DNA of 64,000 nt from CALHRB01 sp964473465. Lineage in GTDB: Bacteria > Bacteroidota > Ignavibacteria > Kapaibacteriales > UBA2268. Each line of letters starts with the position of its first letter. The first letter of the stretch is position 1. The notes beneath the pieces are model-generated. The model saw only the letters and a list, made by a program, of their open reading frames with translations. It ran no database searches and was not told the DNA's origin. Shown piece by piece: positions 9,096 through 17,893 of the stretch. The stretch is from positions 124,001 through 188,000 of the forward strand of contig CAYYPE010000004.1 of the NCBI GenBank assembly GCA_964473465.1, in the 5' to 3' direction. The translations under genes and the position numbers were made by a program.

Positions 9096-9168
9096 TTTGA
9101 ACCATAAATAAAACAGTTCAAATGACGCTAAATATCCATTTTTATTAGCATAATAGTTTACTTTGCAC

Positions 9169-9176
9169 TATATTTG
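9169..9176 (+). promoter_or_regulatory. Possible Bacteroidota -7 element upstream of the tandem-OmpA gene
   Basis: TATATTTG matches TAnnTTTG and lies 40 bases above the proposed ATT start at 9216. No clear TTTG sits at the expected distance upstream, only a T-rich stretch, so this is a half-supported site. Confidence 0.35.
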
Positions 9177-9215
9177 CAATTTATTGTTTTTTGATTATTT
9201 TCTAAAGGAAAGCTT

Positions 9216-11342
9216 ATTAAATTATATAGATTAGATAAAGTAAAAATTATTTATTTTATAACTGTTTTTCTGTTTACTTGCAACTTATGGTCTCAGGAAG
9301 ATACTTTAACCGAGCGACAAGTAATCGGAATTTTTTATAATTTTAACATTAACAACCATAAAGTTGATTTCAGGAGCCTTCCCGAAGTTCCTAATTGTTG
9401 CCCTCAGTTTAACGATGGAAAAGGAACTGGTTATTCCTTTGGTCTTTTATATGAATTGCCTTTACCATTCTCATCAGGTATAGGACTTCGTGCTTCATAT
9501 TCAACATTAGGGGGAAAACTTTTATCTACTGAAAATACTACAATTAAAGTTGATACAACTATTACTCAAGGAATATTTGAACATACAATTGACACAAAAA
9601 TTAATGTCCTTAACTTTAATCCATACCTTATTTTTAAGCCTTTCGACTTTCTCAACTTAACATTTGGTGGTTACGCTGGCTTCATCATTCAAAAAGATTA
9701 TGAGCAGAGAGAGACAATAATCGAGCCTAAGGACAGAGGGGTGTTTGTTGATACCGAAAAAAGAACCCGTAATGAATCGTCGGGCGAAATCAAGCAAACT
9801 AATAGTGTAAATGCAGGTTTAAGTATCGGTACAAATATTAATTTACCTCTTAACAAACAGAAAAGTCTTATAATTTCACCCGAAATTTTTTACTTTATGG
9901 GTCTCTCTGATCTTGTTAAAGACAGATTATGGAAAATTAATAATCTTAGTTTCGGTCTTGCACTGAAATACTCACCTTTACCTGAAAAACCAAAGCCACC
10001 CGAGGATATTTTCCGAAGAATAAAAAAATCAATTATTGATACTTTAATTGTAATCAAGGAAGATATTAATAACTCATTTTTCAAAACAGGAAAAGAAATA
10101 AAAACTGAATTGAAAGAAAGAACTGATAAAAACCTTGTTACAATAACAGAAATATCAAACAGAACAGATACTCTTTTCAAAAAATCAAAACCTGTAGTTA
10201 ATATTGAATTGAATACTACCCATATTTATGCCGGTACAAGGTTTGTTACTCAGGCTTTTCCATTACTTCCAATTATCTTCTTTAAAGCTAACTCCGATGA
10301 AATCGAAGATTATTATAATATTTCAAACAAACCTAATGATTTTTCAGAGCAAGAACTGGAAATTTCATCGCTTAATTTTCACTGGAATATTATTAATATT
10401 ATCGGCTCAAGATTGAAAAATAATCCCTCAGCCAAAATCAATATTTTGGGTTTTGCTGATTCAACAACCGAGAAATCTGATTGTATTTTAGCAAAAAAAC
10501 GGGCTGAAAAAATAAAAAATTTATTGGTTAATACTTGGAAAATCGAAGAAAATCGAATAAATATAACCTTGAAAGAACTTAATTGTTCGCCAAATGAACC
10601 AACTCAATCAAAAAATGATAGTGGTTTTGCCGAAAACCGAAGAGTTGAAATCACTTCCGATGATTTCAATATTCTGGCTCCGATTGTACGAAAAAGATAC
10701 CTTGAAAAAATTGATATAGAACCAGAAAATCTTCAATTCATTACAAATAAGTCAACCCGAATTGGTATTAAATCATGGAAACTGACTGCCAAGCAAAATA
10801 ACCGCACCATTATCTCGAATTCCGGGAATGGATCACCTCCGGAAATTATCAGTGAGAAAATAAATAATCTTTTGAGAGACGGATTAATTTCAAATTATCC
10901 ACTTAACATAGAATTTTCTATAACTGATAATGATAATCAGACCGAAACATTTATTACCAACATCCCCGTTAGGATAGACACTTCTGATGTCGAAATTCAG
11001 AGACTATCTCTCATTCTTTTCGGCATTGCAAGCGATAAAGTTCCTGAGCATTCAAGAAAAAATCTAACAGAGTTTATCAAAGAGAATTATAAGAGCGGTG
11101 AAGTAAGAATTTTTGGTTATACTGATATACTTGGAAACCCGGCATCGAATAAAATACTTGCTGATTCACGTGCTGAAAATGTTGCAAAGGTTATAAGAGA
11201 AGTGGCGCCCGAACTCAAAATTTCCGAAGAGGTTGGAATAGCTTCTGATAAATTCCCTCCGGGTGTTGTTTCTTATTCAACCCCACCCGAAAGGTTTTTA
11301 TCACGGACAGTTTACATTGAATTTTTTAAAAAATGGAAATAA
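9216..11342 (+). CDS. Outer-membrane/periplasmic protein with tandem OmpA-like domains (probable ATT start)
   Basis: 708 residues if translation starts at ATT 9216. The frame is closed by TGA at 9192, contains no ATG, GTG or TTG before the conserved N-terminal region, and an AAAGGAAAG element sits just above the ATT. The encoded start (I/M-KLYRLDKVK, then a hydrophobic stretch ending LWSQ|E) aligns with the start of the paralogue at 57543 (MRFYKIEIFK). The N-terminal third is barrel-like and carries LPEVPNCCPQF. Two OmpA-type peptidoglycan-binding domains follow (near LPIIFFKANSDEI and LILFGIASDKV). It is likely an envelope anchor; a role in T9SS or gliding is possible but not shown. Confidence 0.78.
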   Translation: MKLYRLDKVKIIYFITVFLFTCNLWSQEDTLTERQVIGIFYNFNINNHKVDFRSLPEVPNCCPQFNDGKGTGYSFGLLYELPLPFSSGIGLRASYSTLGGKLLSTENTTIKVDTTITQGIFEHTIDTKINVLNFNPYLIFKPFDFLNLTFGGYAGFIIQKDYEQRETIIEPKDRGVFVDTEKRTRNESSGEIKQTNSVNAGLSIGTNINLPLNKQKSLIISPEIFYFMGLSDLVKDRLWKINNLSFGLALKYSPLPEKPKPPEDIFRRIKKSIIDTLIVIKEDINNSFFKTGKEIKTELKERTDKNLVTITEISNRTDTLFKKSKPVVNIELNTTHIYAGTRFVTQAFPLLPIIFFKANSDEIEDYYNISNKPNDFSEQELEISSLNFHWNIINIIGSRLKNNPSAKINILGFADSTTEKSDCILAKKRAEKIKNLLVNTWKIEENRINITLKELNCSPNEPTQSKNDSGFAENRRVEITSDDFNILAPIVRKRYLEKIDIEPENLQFITNKSTRIGIKSWKLTAKQNNRTIISNSGNGSPPEIISEKINNLLRDGLISNYPLNIEFSITDNDNQTETFITNIPVRIDTSDVEIQRLSLILFGIASDKVPEHSRKNLTEFIKENYKSGEVRIFGYTDILGNPASNKILADSRAENVAKVIREVAPELKISEEVGIASDKFPPGVVSYSTPPERFLSRTVYIEFFKKWK

Positions 11343-11380
11343 CTTGAAATTTAATTGATTAAAATTCAGATGAAAATTAA

Positions 11381-11896
11381 TCACCATTTTCTTTTGCGTG
11401 GTGGTTCATCTTCATCGAAATTACCTTTACCACGTTTTTTCATTCTTTCAATAATTGCCTTTTGAACTTCTCCCCGAAACCTCTGTTCAAAAATAATATA
11501 TTTGGCATATTGAACTTCGTTTAAGATAGGTTTCATTGATTGAAGCGACTCGTCAATTATTTTTTGAAACTCCTGAGTTAATTGCAGGACTTTTTCTGTC
11601 TTTTTTGAAATTTCATCTTTTGATGCCACATTTTTCAGACTGCTTTCCAGATCCTGCACTGCATCATCCAATTGTTTTTTCTTTTCTTCGACCTTTTTTT
11701 CGTTTGCATTATATTTAACGAGAAACTTCTCAGCAGTTGCTTCATCAAGGTCAAGAATTTCCAGCAATTTAATCTTCTTAAACTGTTTCAATTGCTCCAT
11801 TGCTTTTGGATTTGGCTGAGCAAAAGCATTACTATTAAAAAGTAAATAAAAAGCAAGAAAAATAATCAATAATGTTTTAGGATGGGATTTTAACAT
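11381..11896 (-). CDS. Spy/CpxP-like periplasmic helical protein
   Basis: 171 residues with a clear signal peptide (hydrophobic core to residue 25, FAQ|PNP cleavage). The mature part is helical and highly charged (VEEKKKQLDDAVQDL), with an L-D-L-D-E-A-T-A-E-K-F motif at the position where Spy/CpxP proteins have their LTxxQ element, and a basic C-terminus. Such proteins act as periplasmic chaperones or metal/envelope-stress sensors. Its start overlaps the end of the anti-sigma gene by 20 bases, placing it in one operon with the ECF sigma factor, which fits an envelope-stress output. Confidence 0.65.
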   Translation of the reverse strand: MLKSHPKTLLIIFLAFYLLFNSNAFAQPNPKAMEQLKQFKKIKLLEILDLDEATAEKFLVKYNANEKKVEEKKKQLDDAVQDLESSLKNVASKDEISKKTEKVLQLTQEFQKIIDESLQSMKPILNEVQYAKYIIFEQRFRGEVQKAIIERMKKRGKGNFDEDEPPRKRKW

Positions 11897-12617
11897 TTTC
11901 TAACTCCTCTATAATTATTTGTAAATCATTAAATTCAATATTGTCAATTTCATTAAGTATATTATAAAAATCAACATCGGATTTAATCATATCATTACCT
12001 AAAACGGGAATGATTCTGTCCAATACTTCATCGGAATATAGCTCGGTTAAGGCATCTTCAAGATTATTACTTTCGAATATGCTATTTTTGGAAAGATCGT
12101 TATCCACTGTTGAAGTAATATTTCCTGAAGCAATTAAATAATCATCTTCAGCGACTAATGTATCAAGAATAACAGATAGCTCTGACTGACCAATACTGAT
12201 TAAATCTTTTTCTTGTATATTATTCGTTATCTCATTAGATTGATTTTTTTCTTTATTGGGTTGAAACAGAAAATCTCCTTTCAAAACAAGTAATACAATA
12301 ACAATAATGCCAAGAACAGGAGCAAGATATTTCGTTAGATTCTGAAAAGAATAAGCAGATTTTTTCTTTTGATACTTATTTATAACATCAACAGAAAGGT
12401 TTCTTGTTTTTCGTGCAAATTTCCCCTCGAAATCAGTCTGTTCAACCTTACGAAAAACTGCCATAACATCCTCAAGCTCTTTCTGCAGGTCAGGATAGGA
12501 TGTTATGGATTTTTCGAAATTCTGTTTTTCTTCTTCCGTTAAGCGATTGAAAGCATAATCGGGAAGCATCGTTTGAACTTCATAATAGGTTAATATTTTA
12601 TTGTTGTCTTTTTCCAT
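11877..12617 (-). CDS. Membrane-bound anti-sigma factor
   Basis: 246 residues. The cytoplasmic N-terminus (LPDYAFNRLTEEEKQNFE, residues 18-35, then PDLQKELEDVMAVF) has the helical layout of the anti-sigma domain. One transmembrane helix lies at about residues 97-112, and the periplasmic part is acidic and unfamiliar. No zinc-binding HxxxCxxC motif is present. It is eight bases downstream of the ECF sigma gene and overlaps the Spy-like gene, the classical sigma/anti-sigma/effector order. It likely holds the sigma factor at the membrane until an envelope signal releases it. Confidence 0.75.
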   Translation of the reverse strand: MEKDNNKILTYYEVQTMLPDYAFNRLTEEEKQNFEKSITSYPDLQKELEDVMAVFRKVEQTDFEGKFARKTRNLSVDVINKYQKKKSAYSFQNLTKYLAPVLGIIVIVLLVLKGDFLFQPNKEKNQSNEITNNIQEKDLISIGQSELSVILDTLVAEDDYLIASGNITSTVDNDLSKNSIFESNNLEDALTELYSDEVLDRIIPVLGNDMIKSDVDFYNILNEIDNIEFNDLQIIIEELENVKIPS

Positions 12618-12625
12618 TTTAATAC

Positions 12626-13210
12626 CTATTGAAAATCTTCTTTTTTTAAAATATTAGTAAGTTTTTTAACTGCCTGATAGTAATTAGCTTTTAATCCGCC
12701 AATGCTTGTTCCGAGCAAATTTGAAATTTCTTCGTAAGATAAATTATCAAAATACCTTAAAGCAAAAGTTTCTCTCTGCTTATCGGGTAATTTATTTAAT
12801 AATTTTAGAAAATTATTTTCAAATTCCTGATCTTCAATACTTTTAGAAGGCATATCATAACTAATCTGTAAATTTTCGATATCAGCTTCTTCACTATCAT
12901 TTAATTTGAAAAAAGTCATCAGTTTCTTTTTTCGCAAATGAGTTTTAGAAGTATTTGCAGTTATTTTATAAAGCCAGGTTTTAATGCTACTTTCCTGTCT
13001 GAATTTGTGCAAATTATTCAAAGCTTTAATAAAAACATCCTGACTAACATCATAAGCATCATCTTCGTCCTTAATGTATCTGAGAGCAACAGAATAAACA
13101 AATTTCTGGTATTTTCTGACAAAAGCCGTTGCAGCTATATCTCTGTTTCCGGAGACATATTCCGAAATTATCTGATTGTCATTTTCCAATGCCAAAGCTA
13201 ACGAATCCAA
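12626..13210 (-). CDS. ECF-type RNA polymerase sigma factor
   Basis: 194 residues. Region 2 includes FVYSVALRYIKDEDDAYDVSQDVFIKAL and the TWLYKITANTSKTHLRKK segment; region 4 includes LPDKQRETFALRYFDNLSYEEI and a helix-turn-helix ending with LKANYYQAVKKL. This is the sigma-70 ECF layout without region 3. The start appears to be TTG: the frame closes with TAG just upstream, no ATG lies near, and an AGG sits eight bases before the TTG. It should direct transcription of its own operon and other envelope genes when freed from the adjacent anti-sigma factor. Confidence 0.9.
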   Translation of the reverse strand: MDSLALALENDNQIISEYVSGNRDIAATAFVRKYQKFVYSVALRYIKDEDDAYDVSQDVFIKALNNLHKFRQESSIKTWLYKITANTSKTHLRKKKLMTFFKLNDSEEADIENLQISYDMPSKSIEDQEFENNFLKLLNKLPDKQRETFALRYFDNLSYEEISNLLGTSIGGLKANYYQAVKKLTNILKKEDFQ

Positions 13211-13330
13211 TTTAATTACCTAAAATTATTACTTATTACAACATTTAGACTATATTATTTTATTTTGGTTTAATATGATTAAAAAAATTTATATATTGAT
13301 TAATTATTTTTAATTATTTACAATAAAAAT

Positions 13331-15136
13331 ATGAAATTCAGAACTATACCCGAAATGTTTATTGAAGTTTCTGAACGCTATCAGGATACAAAAGCCGCTT
13401 TTCAGCATAAAGTAAATGATGTTTATGTATCAATAACACATAATGAACTTAGGGAAAAAGTTGAATGTTTTGCTTTAGGGCTTCTTAACTTAGGAATCAG
13501 GAAGGGAGACAGAATTGGCATTGTATCCGAGAATAGAATTGAGTGGGCTATAACAGATCTTGCAATTGCTTGTATTGGTGCAGTAGATGTTCCTATTTAC
13601 ACAACTTTAACCCCAAAACAGGAGCATTATATTTTTTCCGACTGTTCGGCTTCTGCAGTTGTTGTATCTAACCAATTTCAGCTCAATAAGATACTCGAAG
13701 TAAAATCAGAACTACCAGAATTAAGGCATATAATTGTAATTAATGATGATTTTAAATCGGACGATGTGGCAGTTAAATCAATGAATTATATTATTAATAG
13801 AGGTTCTGAAATTCGAAGCTCTGAGGAAAGAAAAAAAATCCTTCAGGAGCATATTAAAAACATTGATGAAAATGATTTATTGACTATCATTTACACAAGT
13901 GGGACTACCGGTAACCCCAAGGGAGTTATGCTCACACATAAAAATATTGTTTCGAATGTAAAATCCTCAGTTCAAGCTGTTGATTTCAGAGAAACTGACA
14001 GGTTCCTAACTTACCTTCCATGGTGCCATTCCTATGAAAGAACGACAGGATATTATGCTGCTTTTTCTGCCGGGGCAACAATTGCTTTCGTTGAAGCTAT
14101 CGAAACAATAAGCACAAACATCAAAGAGTTCAAGCCAACATATATGACAACTGTCCCTAAACTTCTTGAAAAAGTTCGTAAACGAATATTCTCGAATATG
14201 GAGCAGGAATCAAAGATGAAACAGAGAATATTCAATTGGGCTGTTAACGTTGGTATTGATTATGTTAGGGCACATTATAGTCAGGGAGCAAGTCCATTTC
14301 AAAAATTAAATTATATTCTGGCTGATAAATTGGTTTTTTCTAAGATTAGAGAAAAAATCGGGGTTGAAAATATTAAATTTGTATCAGGCGGAGCGCCACT
14401 TGCTCCAGAAGTCTGTGAATTTTTCCTCGCAGTTGGATATATTGTTCTCGAAGGGTATGGATTGACAGAAGCGTCACCCGTGGTGAGCGTTAATAGACCC
14501 GATAATCTGGAAACAGCAACAGTTGGTATGCCACTACCGGGTGTTGAGGTTAAAATTGCTGAGGATGGCGAAATTTTGGTCAAAGGTCCAAATGTTATGA
14601 AAGGTTACTGGGGCGATGAAATTTCAACAAGAACAGCAATTGATGAGGAAGGCTGGCTTTATACTGGTGATGTCGGAGTGTTTACCCTTAAAGGAAACCT
14701 TAAAATCACTGATAGAAAGAAAAACATATTTGTCAGTAGCGGTGGTAAAAATATTGCTCCGCAACCAATTGAAAATGTGCTTTGTCAGAGTCCTTATATT
14801 GACCAGTGTGTTCTGATTGGCGATAAAAGAGAATACATCACAGCACTAATCACACCGGATTTTGAACAGTTGAAAGTTCTTGCCGATAGCTTTGGAATTA
14901 AGTATTCAATCCCTTCGGAACTTGTCTCGAATCCCAATATAATTAAGGTTATTAAAAACGATATTGACAGACTCCAAAAAGATTTTGCAAAATACGAGCG
15001 TGTTCGCAAATTTCATTTGCTTTCGGAGCCATTCACAATTGAAAACGGTGAACTAACTCCTAAACTTAGCATCCGCAGACACGTCGTTGAGCGAAAGTTT
15101 AACGATTTGATAGAAAGAATGTACAACGTTGAATAG
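13331..15136 (+). CDS. Long-chain acyl-CoA synthetase (AMP-forming)
   Basis: 601 residues, usual length for the FadD/long-chain ligase group of Bacteroidota. The P-loop motif TIIYTSGTTGNPKGVMLTH lies at about residue 187, the YGLTEASPV adenylation motif near 377, the GWLYTGDVG motif near 440, and the DRKKNIFVSSGGKNIAP hinge after it. It activates fatty acids to acyl-CoA through an acyl-AMP. It stands alone between a divergent sigma operon and the convergent ftcD gene (6-base gap). Substrate length cannot be read from the sequence. Confidence 0.92.
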   Translation: MKFRTIPEMFIEVSERYQDTKAAFQHKVNDVYVSITHNELREKVECFALGLLNLGIRKGDRIGIVSENRIEWAITDLAIACIGAVDVPIYTTLTPKQEHYIFSDCSASAVVVSNQFQLNKILEVKSELPELRHIIVINDDFKSDDVAVKSMNYIINRGSEIRSSEERKKILQEHIKNIDENDLLTIIYTSGTTGNPKGVMLTHKNIVSNVKSSVQAVDFRETDRFLTYLPWCHSYERTTGYYAAFSAGATIAFVEAIETISTNIKEFKPTYMTTVPKLLEKVRKRIFSNMEQESKMKQRIFNWAVNVGIDYVRAHYSQGASPFQKLNYILADKLVFSKIREKIGVENIKFVSGGAPLAPEVCEFFLAVGYIVLEGYGLTEASPVVSVNRPDNLETATVGMPLPGVEVKIAEDGEILVKGPNVMKGYWGDEISTRTAIDEEGWLYTGDVGVFTLKGNLKITDRKKNIFVSSGGKNIAPQPIENVLCQSPYIDQCVLIGDKREYITALITPDFEQLKVLADSFGIKYSIPSELVSNPNIIKVIKNDIDRLQKDFAKYERVRKFHLLSEPFTIENGELTPKLSIRRHVVERKFNDLIERMYNVE

Positions 15137-15142
15137 ATTAAA

Positions 15143-16765
15143 CTAATCTGTTCTTTTTTCCAGAATATCAAGAATTTCATTTAATTTCTCTTGGGCTCTT
15201 GATTTTAAACTTTCTGCCAGCTCAAGTGTTTCATTCTTATAATTAATGTCCTTAATTTTTGGCAAATTTATCAAAACATTCTTATAAGCTCCCCATATAC
15301 CTGTTTCAAGAGATTTTGCCCCAACCTCAATGTCAGATTTAGAAGCGATATTACCATATTTTGCTATTTCAACCATCATATCCCATGCAGAATCACCATA
15401 TTTCATTGTAGTCAGAGGAATATCAATAGCTTTTTTGATACCATTCTCCATAGCTTCGTCTCTTATAGCTTTTTGCCCGGGAGTGTCTTTTGGCAATCTG
15501 ATTGCCTCAAGATAATCATTGAAAGCATTTGTATCAGCATCAATCATAGGAATCAGGTTGTGAGTAGCATAATATAATGGTGGAATAATTTCCCTCATTT
15601 TTTTATCTAAATGCTCGAACTTTTTCACTCCATATGTCAGTTGAGCTACCATACATCCCAATCCAGCACCAATTGCAGCAATTGCTGCCGAAGCCGAACC
15701 ACCTCCGGGAGCAGATGTCCTTGCAGCTATGGCTTCGATGAAACCTCTCAATGTTAAGCTGGCTAAAGGTTCATCTGGTGCATCTTCTATCATGTATTCT
15801 ATTATTCTCTTCTTTGGGTCAAATTGAGAAATTGAATTTAATCCAAGTCTTTCAACAACTAACTTGATTTTTTGTCTTTCGTCAATAACAAAAAGGTTTT
15901 CCTTCTCAATGTAATATTCAGCAGCCATCAGCATAGCTTCAAGTGGTATCAAACCTACAAGTTCAGAGCCAAGGACAGCAATGTTTAATTCTTTCGCATC
16001 TTTGACGCATTCTTCGAATGCAATATGTGGAGGTGTAATCTTGTAATTAGTCAGATTTATTGAAATTTGTGCCATATTATATTCATCAACCCACCAACCT
16101 ATCGCTTTGACTTCTTTAAGGCGACCGGGCTGATCCGGCCCTCTTCCGGCTTCCCTTATATTCAAAGCAATTCTGTGTGCCTGCTCTTTAGTGCCAAGAA
16201 TATTTACATTATAAGCAATAAGAAAAAATCTGGCCCCAGTTACTGTTGCACCCCATTCAGGGACAAACTCAGCTGGTCCGAAATCTGGTTTCCATTCTGG
16301 TTTGATAATTTTCTCGACTAAACCCTCGTATTCACCCTCACGGATTTGAGGTAGTTTTTTTCTGTATTCAATATTTGAAGCTTCTTCATAAAGATAAATT
16401 GGTATATTTAATTCTTCCGAAGCTCTTTTGGCAAACTCCAGAGAGCATTGAACGCATTCTTCCATTGTAACATTCGAAACTGGAACAAAAGGACACACAT
16501 CCATAGCTCCCATACGAGGGTGTTCCCCGCTGTGTTTTCTCATATCAATCAACTTCCTTGCGGTTCTTGCCGAATTCAAAGCACCTTCGACAACTGCTTC
16601 GGGAGAACCAACAAATGTATATACAGTTCTGTTTGTGGATTTGCCCGGATCAACATCAAGCAAAGTGCATCCGGGGGTTTTCCTGATTGATTCTGCTATT
16701 GCATCAATTATACCCTGATTTCTTCCTTCTGAAAAGTTTGGGACACATTCAACTAATTTTCTCAT
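15143..16765 (-). CDS. ftcD: Bifunctional glutamate formimidoyltransferase / formimidoyl-THF cyclodeaminase
   Basis: 540 residues, a natural fusion. Residues 1 to about 300 are the formimidoyltransferase (VECVPNFSEGRN start, HPRMGAMDVCPFVP with its catalytic-region histidine, and a GPDQPGRLKEVKAIGWW block). Residues from about 340 onwards are the cyclodeaminase (TSAPGGGSASAAIAAIGAGLG, then IDADTNAFNDYL and the IPLTTM segment). It transfers the formimino group from formiminoglutamate to tetrahydrofolate and releases ammonia in histidine breakdown. No hutH, hutU or hutI is adjacent; only a small exported protein gene lies upstream on the same strand. Confidence 0.93.
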   Translation of the reverse strand: MRKLVECVPNFSEGRNQGIIDAIAESIRKTPGCTLLDVDPGKSTNRTVYTFVGSPEAVVEGALNSARTARKLIDMRKHSGEHPRMGAMDVCPFVPVSNVTMEECVQCSLEFAKRASEELNIPIYLYEEASNIEYRKKLPQIREGEYEGLVEKIIKPEWKPDFGPAEFVPEWGATVTGARFFLIAYNVNILGTKEQAHRIALNIREAGRGPDQPGRLKEVKAIGWWVDEYNMAQISINLTNYKITPPHIAFEECVKDAKELNIAVLGSELVGLIPLEAMLMAAEYYIEKENLFVIDERQKIKLVVERLGLNSISQFDPKKRIIEYMIEDAPDEPLASLTLRGFIEAIAARTSAPGGGSASAAIAAIGAGLGCMVAQLTYGVKKFEHLDKKMREIIPPLYYATHNLIPMIDADTNAFNDYLEAIRLPKDTPGQKAIRDEAMENGIKKAIDIPLTTMKYGDSAWDMMVEIAKYGNIASKSDIEVGAKSLETGIWGAYKNVLINLPKIKDINYKNETLELAESLKSRAQEKLNEILDILEKRTD

Positions 16766-16767
16766 AA

Positions 16768-17391
16768 TTATTCTAAATTAATCTTGAAGATTTTCAAATA
16801 CTTAACATTTCCAAGCCATCTGACTGACTTTTGGTCTTGTGGATAAATAATAGTTCCGGCTTTAAATATTATTCCCTCTTCCTCTTTTGATAATTTTTTA
16901 AACTGAAGAAATACTTTTATATCAACAATTTGCTCTAATTCCTTTTGAACGGGTTTAAGATTTAATTTCCCCGGTTTTCCTTTCATTTCGAAAGCAATAA
17001 CAGTATCTCCTACAGAACCGTAAACTCTTTTGCTTATTAAATATGGTGGTATTTTGGTTGTATTATTGTCATAATCGTAGAAGGTAGTGAAAATGGAATT
17101 TCCAAGAGAGTCAATTCCAATAATTATTAGGTGTTTTCGTTCAATTTCCTGTAATTGTTTGATTTGAGGTTCTATTAAATCTATAATTTTATAGCAAAGG
17201 TATTTTCCAAAAGATTTTTTTGACGATGAAAAAAATTGAACTGTTTCTGATTTATAATACTTTGCTAAATCAATGCCCGATAGATTTATGGTCGCTATCT
17301 CCTCTAAATTTGAAGAATGAAGATGGTTGACAGAAACCATAAAAAAAGCAAAAAATAATATTATCAAAATTGGATATTTTTTTTTCATCAT
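16768..17391 (-). CDS. Hypothetical exported protein
   Basis: 207 residues from the ATG at 17391, which is followed directly by a second ATG; a TTG four codons higher is open but less likely. A signal peptide (MMKKK, then a long hydrophobic core to about residue 22) suggests export. The body contains a block with mixed beta strands and no motif I recognise. It ends two bases before ftcD on the same strand, so cotranscription is likely, but a functional link to formiminoglutamate degradation is not shown. Confidence 0.6.
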   Translation of the reverse strand: MMKKKYPILIILFFAFFMVSVNHLHSSNLEEIATINLSGIDLAKYYKSETVQFFSSSKKSFGKYLCYKIIDLIEPQIKQLQEIERKHLIIIGIDSLGNSIFTTFYDYDNNTTKIPPYLISKRVYGSVGDTVIAFEMKGKPGKLNLKPVQKELEQIVDIKVFLQFKKLSKEEEGIIFKAGTIIYPQDQKSVRWLGNVKYLKIFKINLE

Positions 17392-17496
17392 TTTAAACCA
17401 CAAATTTATGCAATTACAAAAATATCATTTAATTTTGAATTTTTTCATGATTAAAATCATAAATGATTTAATTAAGGCTTATTCCTAAGGAGAGAA

Positions 17497-17892
17497 ATGC
17501 AGAGAACTTTTTTGAAATCAAAAATACACAGGGCAAGAATCACCGAGGCTAATTTATACTATGAGGGTAGTTTTACAATTGATGAGGAAGTTCTCGCCGA
17601 AGCCGATATTCTTCCTTATGAAAAGGTTTCCGTAGTTAATATTAATAACGGTGAAAGATTTGAAACTTACGTAATACCGGGCAAAGCTGGAAATCGTGAT
17701 TTTTGCCTTAATGGTGCTGCTGCCCGCAAAGGGGCTGTCGGCGACGAAGTTATTATTATTAGTTATGTCAATCTTGATAAAGAAGAAATTAATAACCACA
17801 AACCTTTAATTCTATTACTCGACAAGAACAATAACATCGTTGAGAAAAGTTACAGCACCGAAGCAAAAAAATTATATTCCCCTACCAATTAA
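17497..17892 (+). CDS. panD: Aspartate 1-decarboxylase (pyruvoyl enzyme)
   Basis: 131 residues, standard. The self-cleavage site is intact: Gly24-Ser25 in LYYEGSFTID, where Ser25 becomes the pyruvoyl group. Other PanD blocks include KIHRARITEANL, NGERFETYVI and the LNGAAARKGAVGDEVII segment with the conserved asparagine. It makes beta-alanine for pantothenate and coenzyme A. A strong AAGGAGAG ribosome site precedes the ATG. It is followed after one base by a GlmU-like gene. A further coenzyme A gene, coaD, is at 45710 in the same window. Confidence 0.95.
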   Translation: MQRTFLKSKIHRARITEANLYYEGSFTIDEEVLAEADILPYEKVSVVNINNGERFETYVIPGKAGNRDFCLNGAAARKGAVGDEVIIISYVNLDKEEINNHKPLILLLDKNNNIVEKSYSTEAKKLYSPTN

Positions 17893-17893
17893 T

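Noticed and set aside
11343..11380. Possible hairpin (GATTAA with TTAATC) between two convergent genes
   Set aside because: The stem is only six AT-rich pairs with no T-run after it; it could arise by chance.
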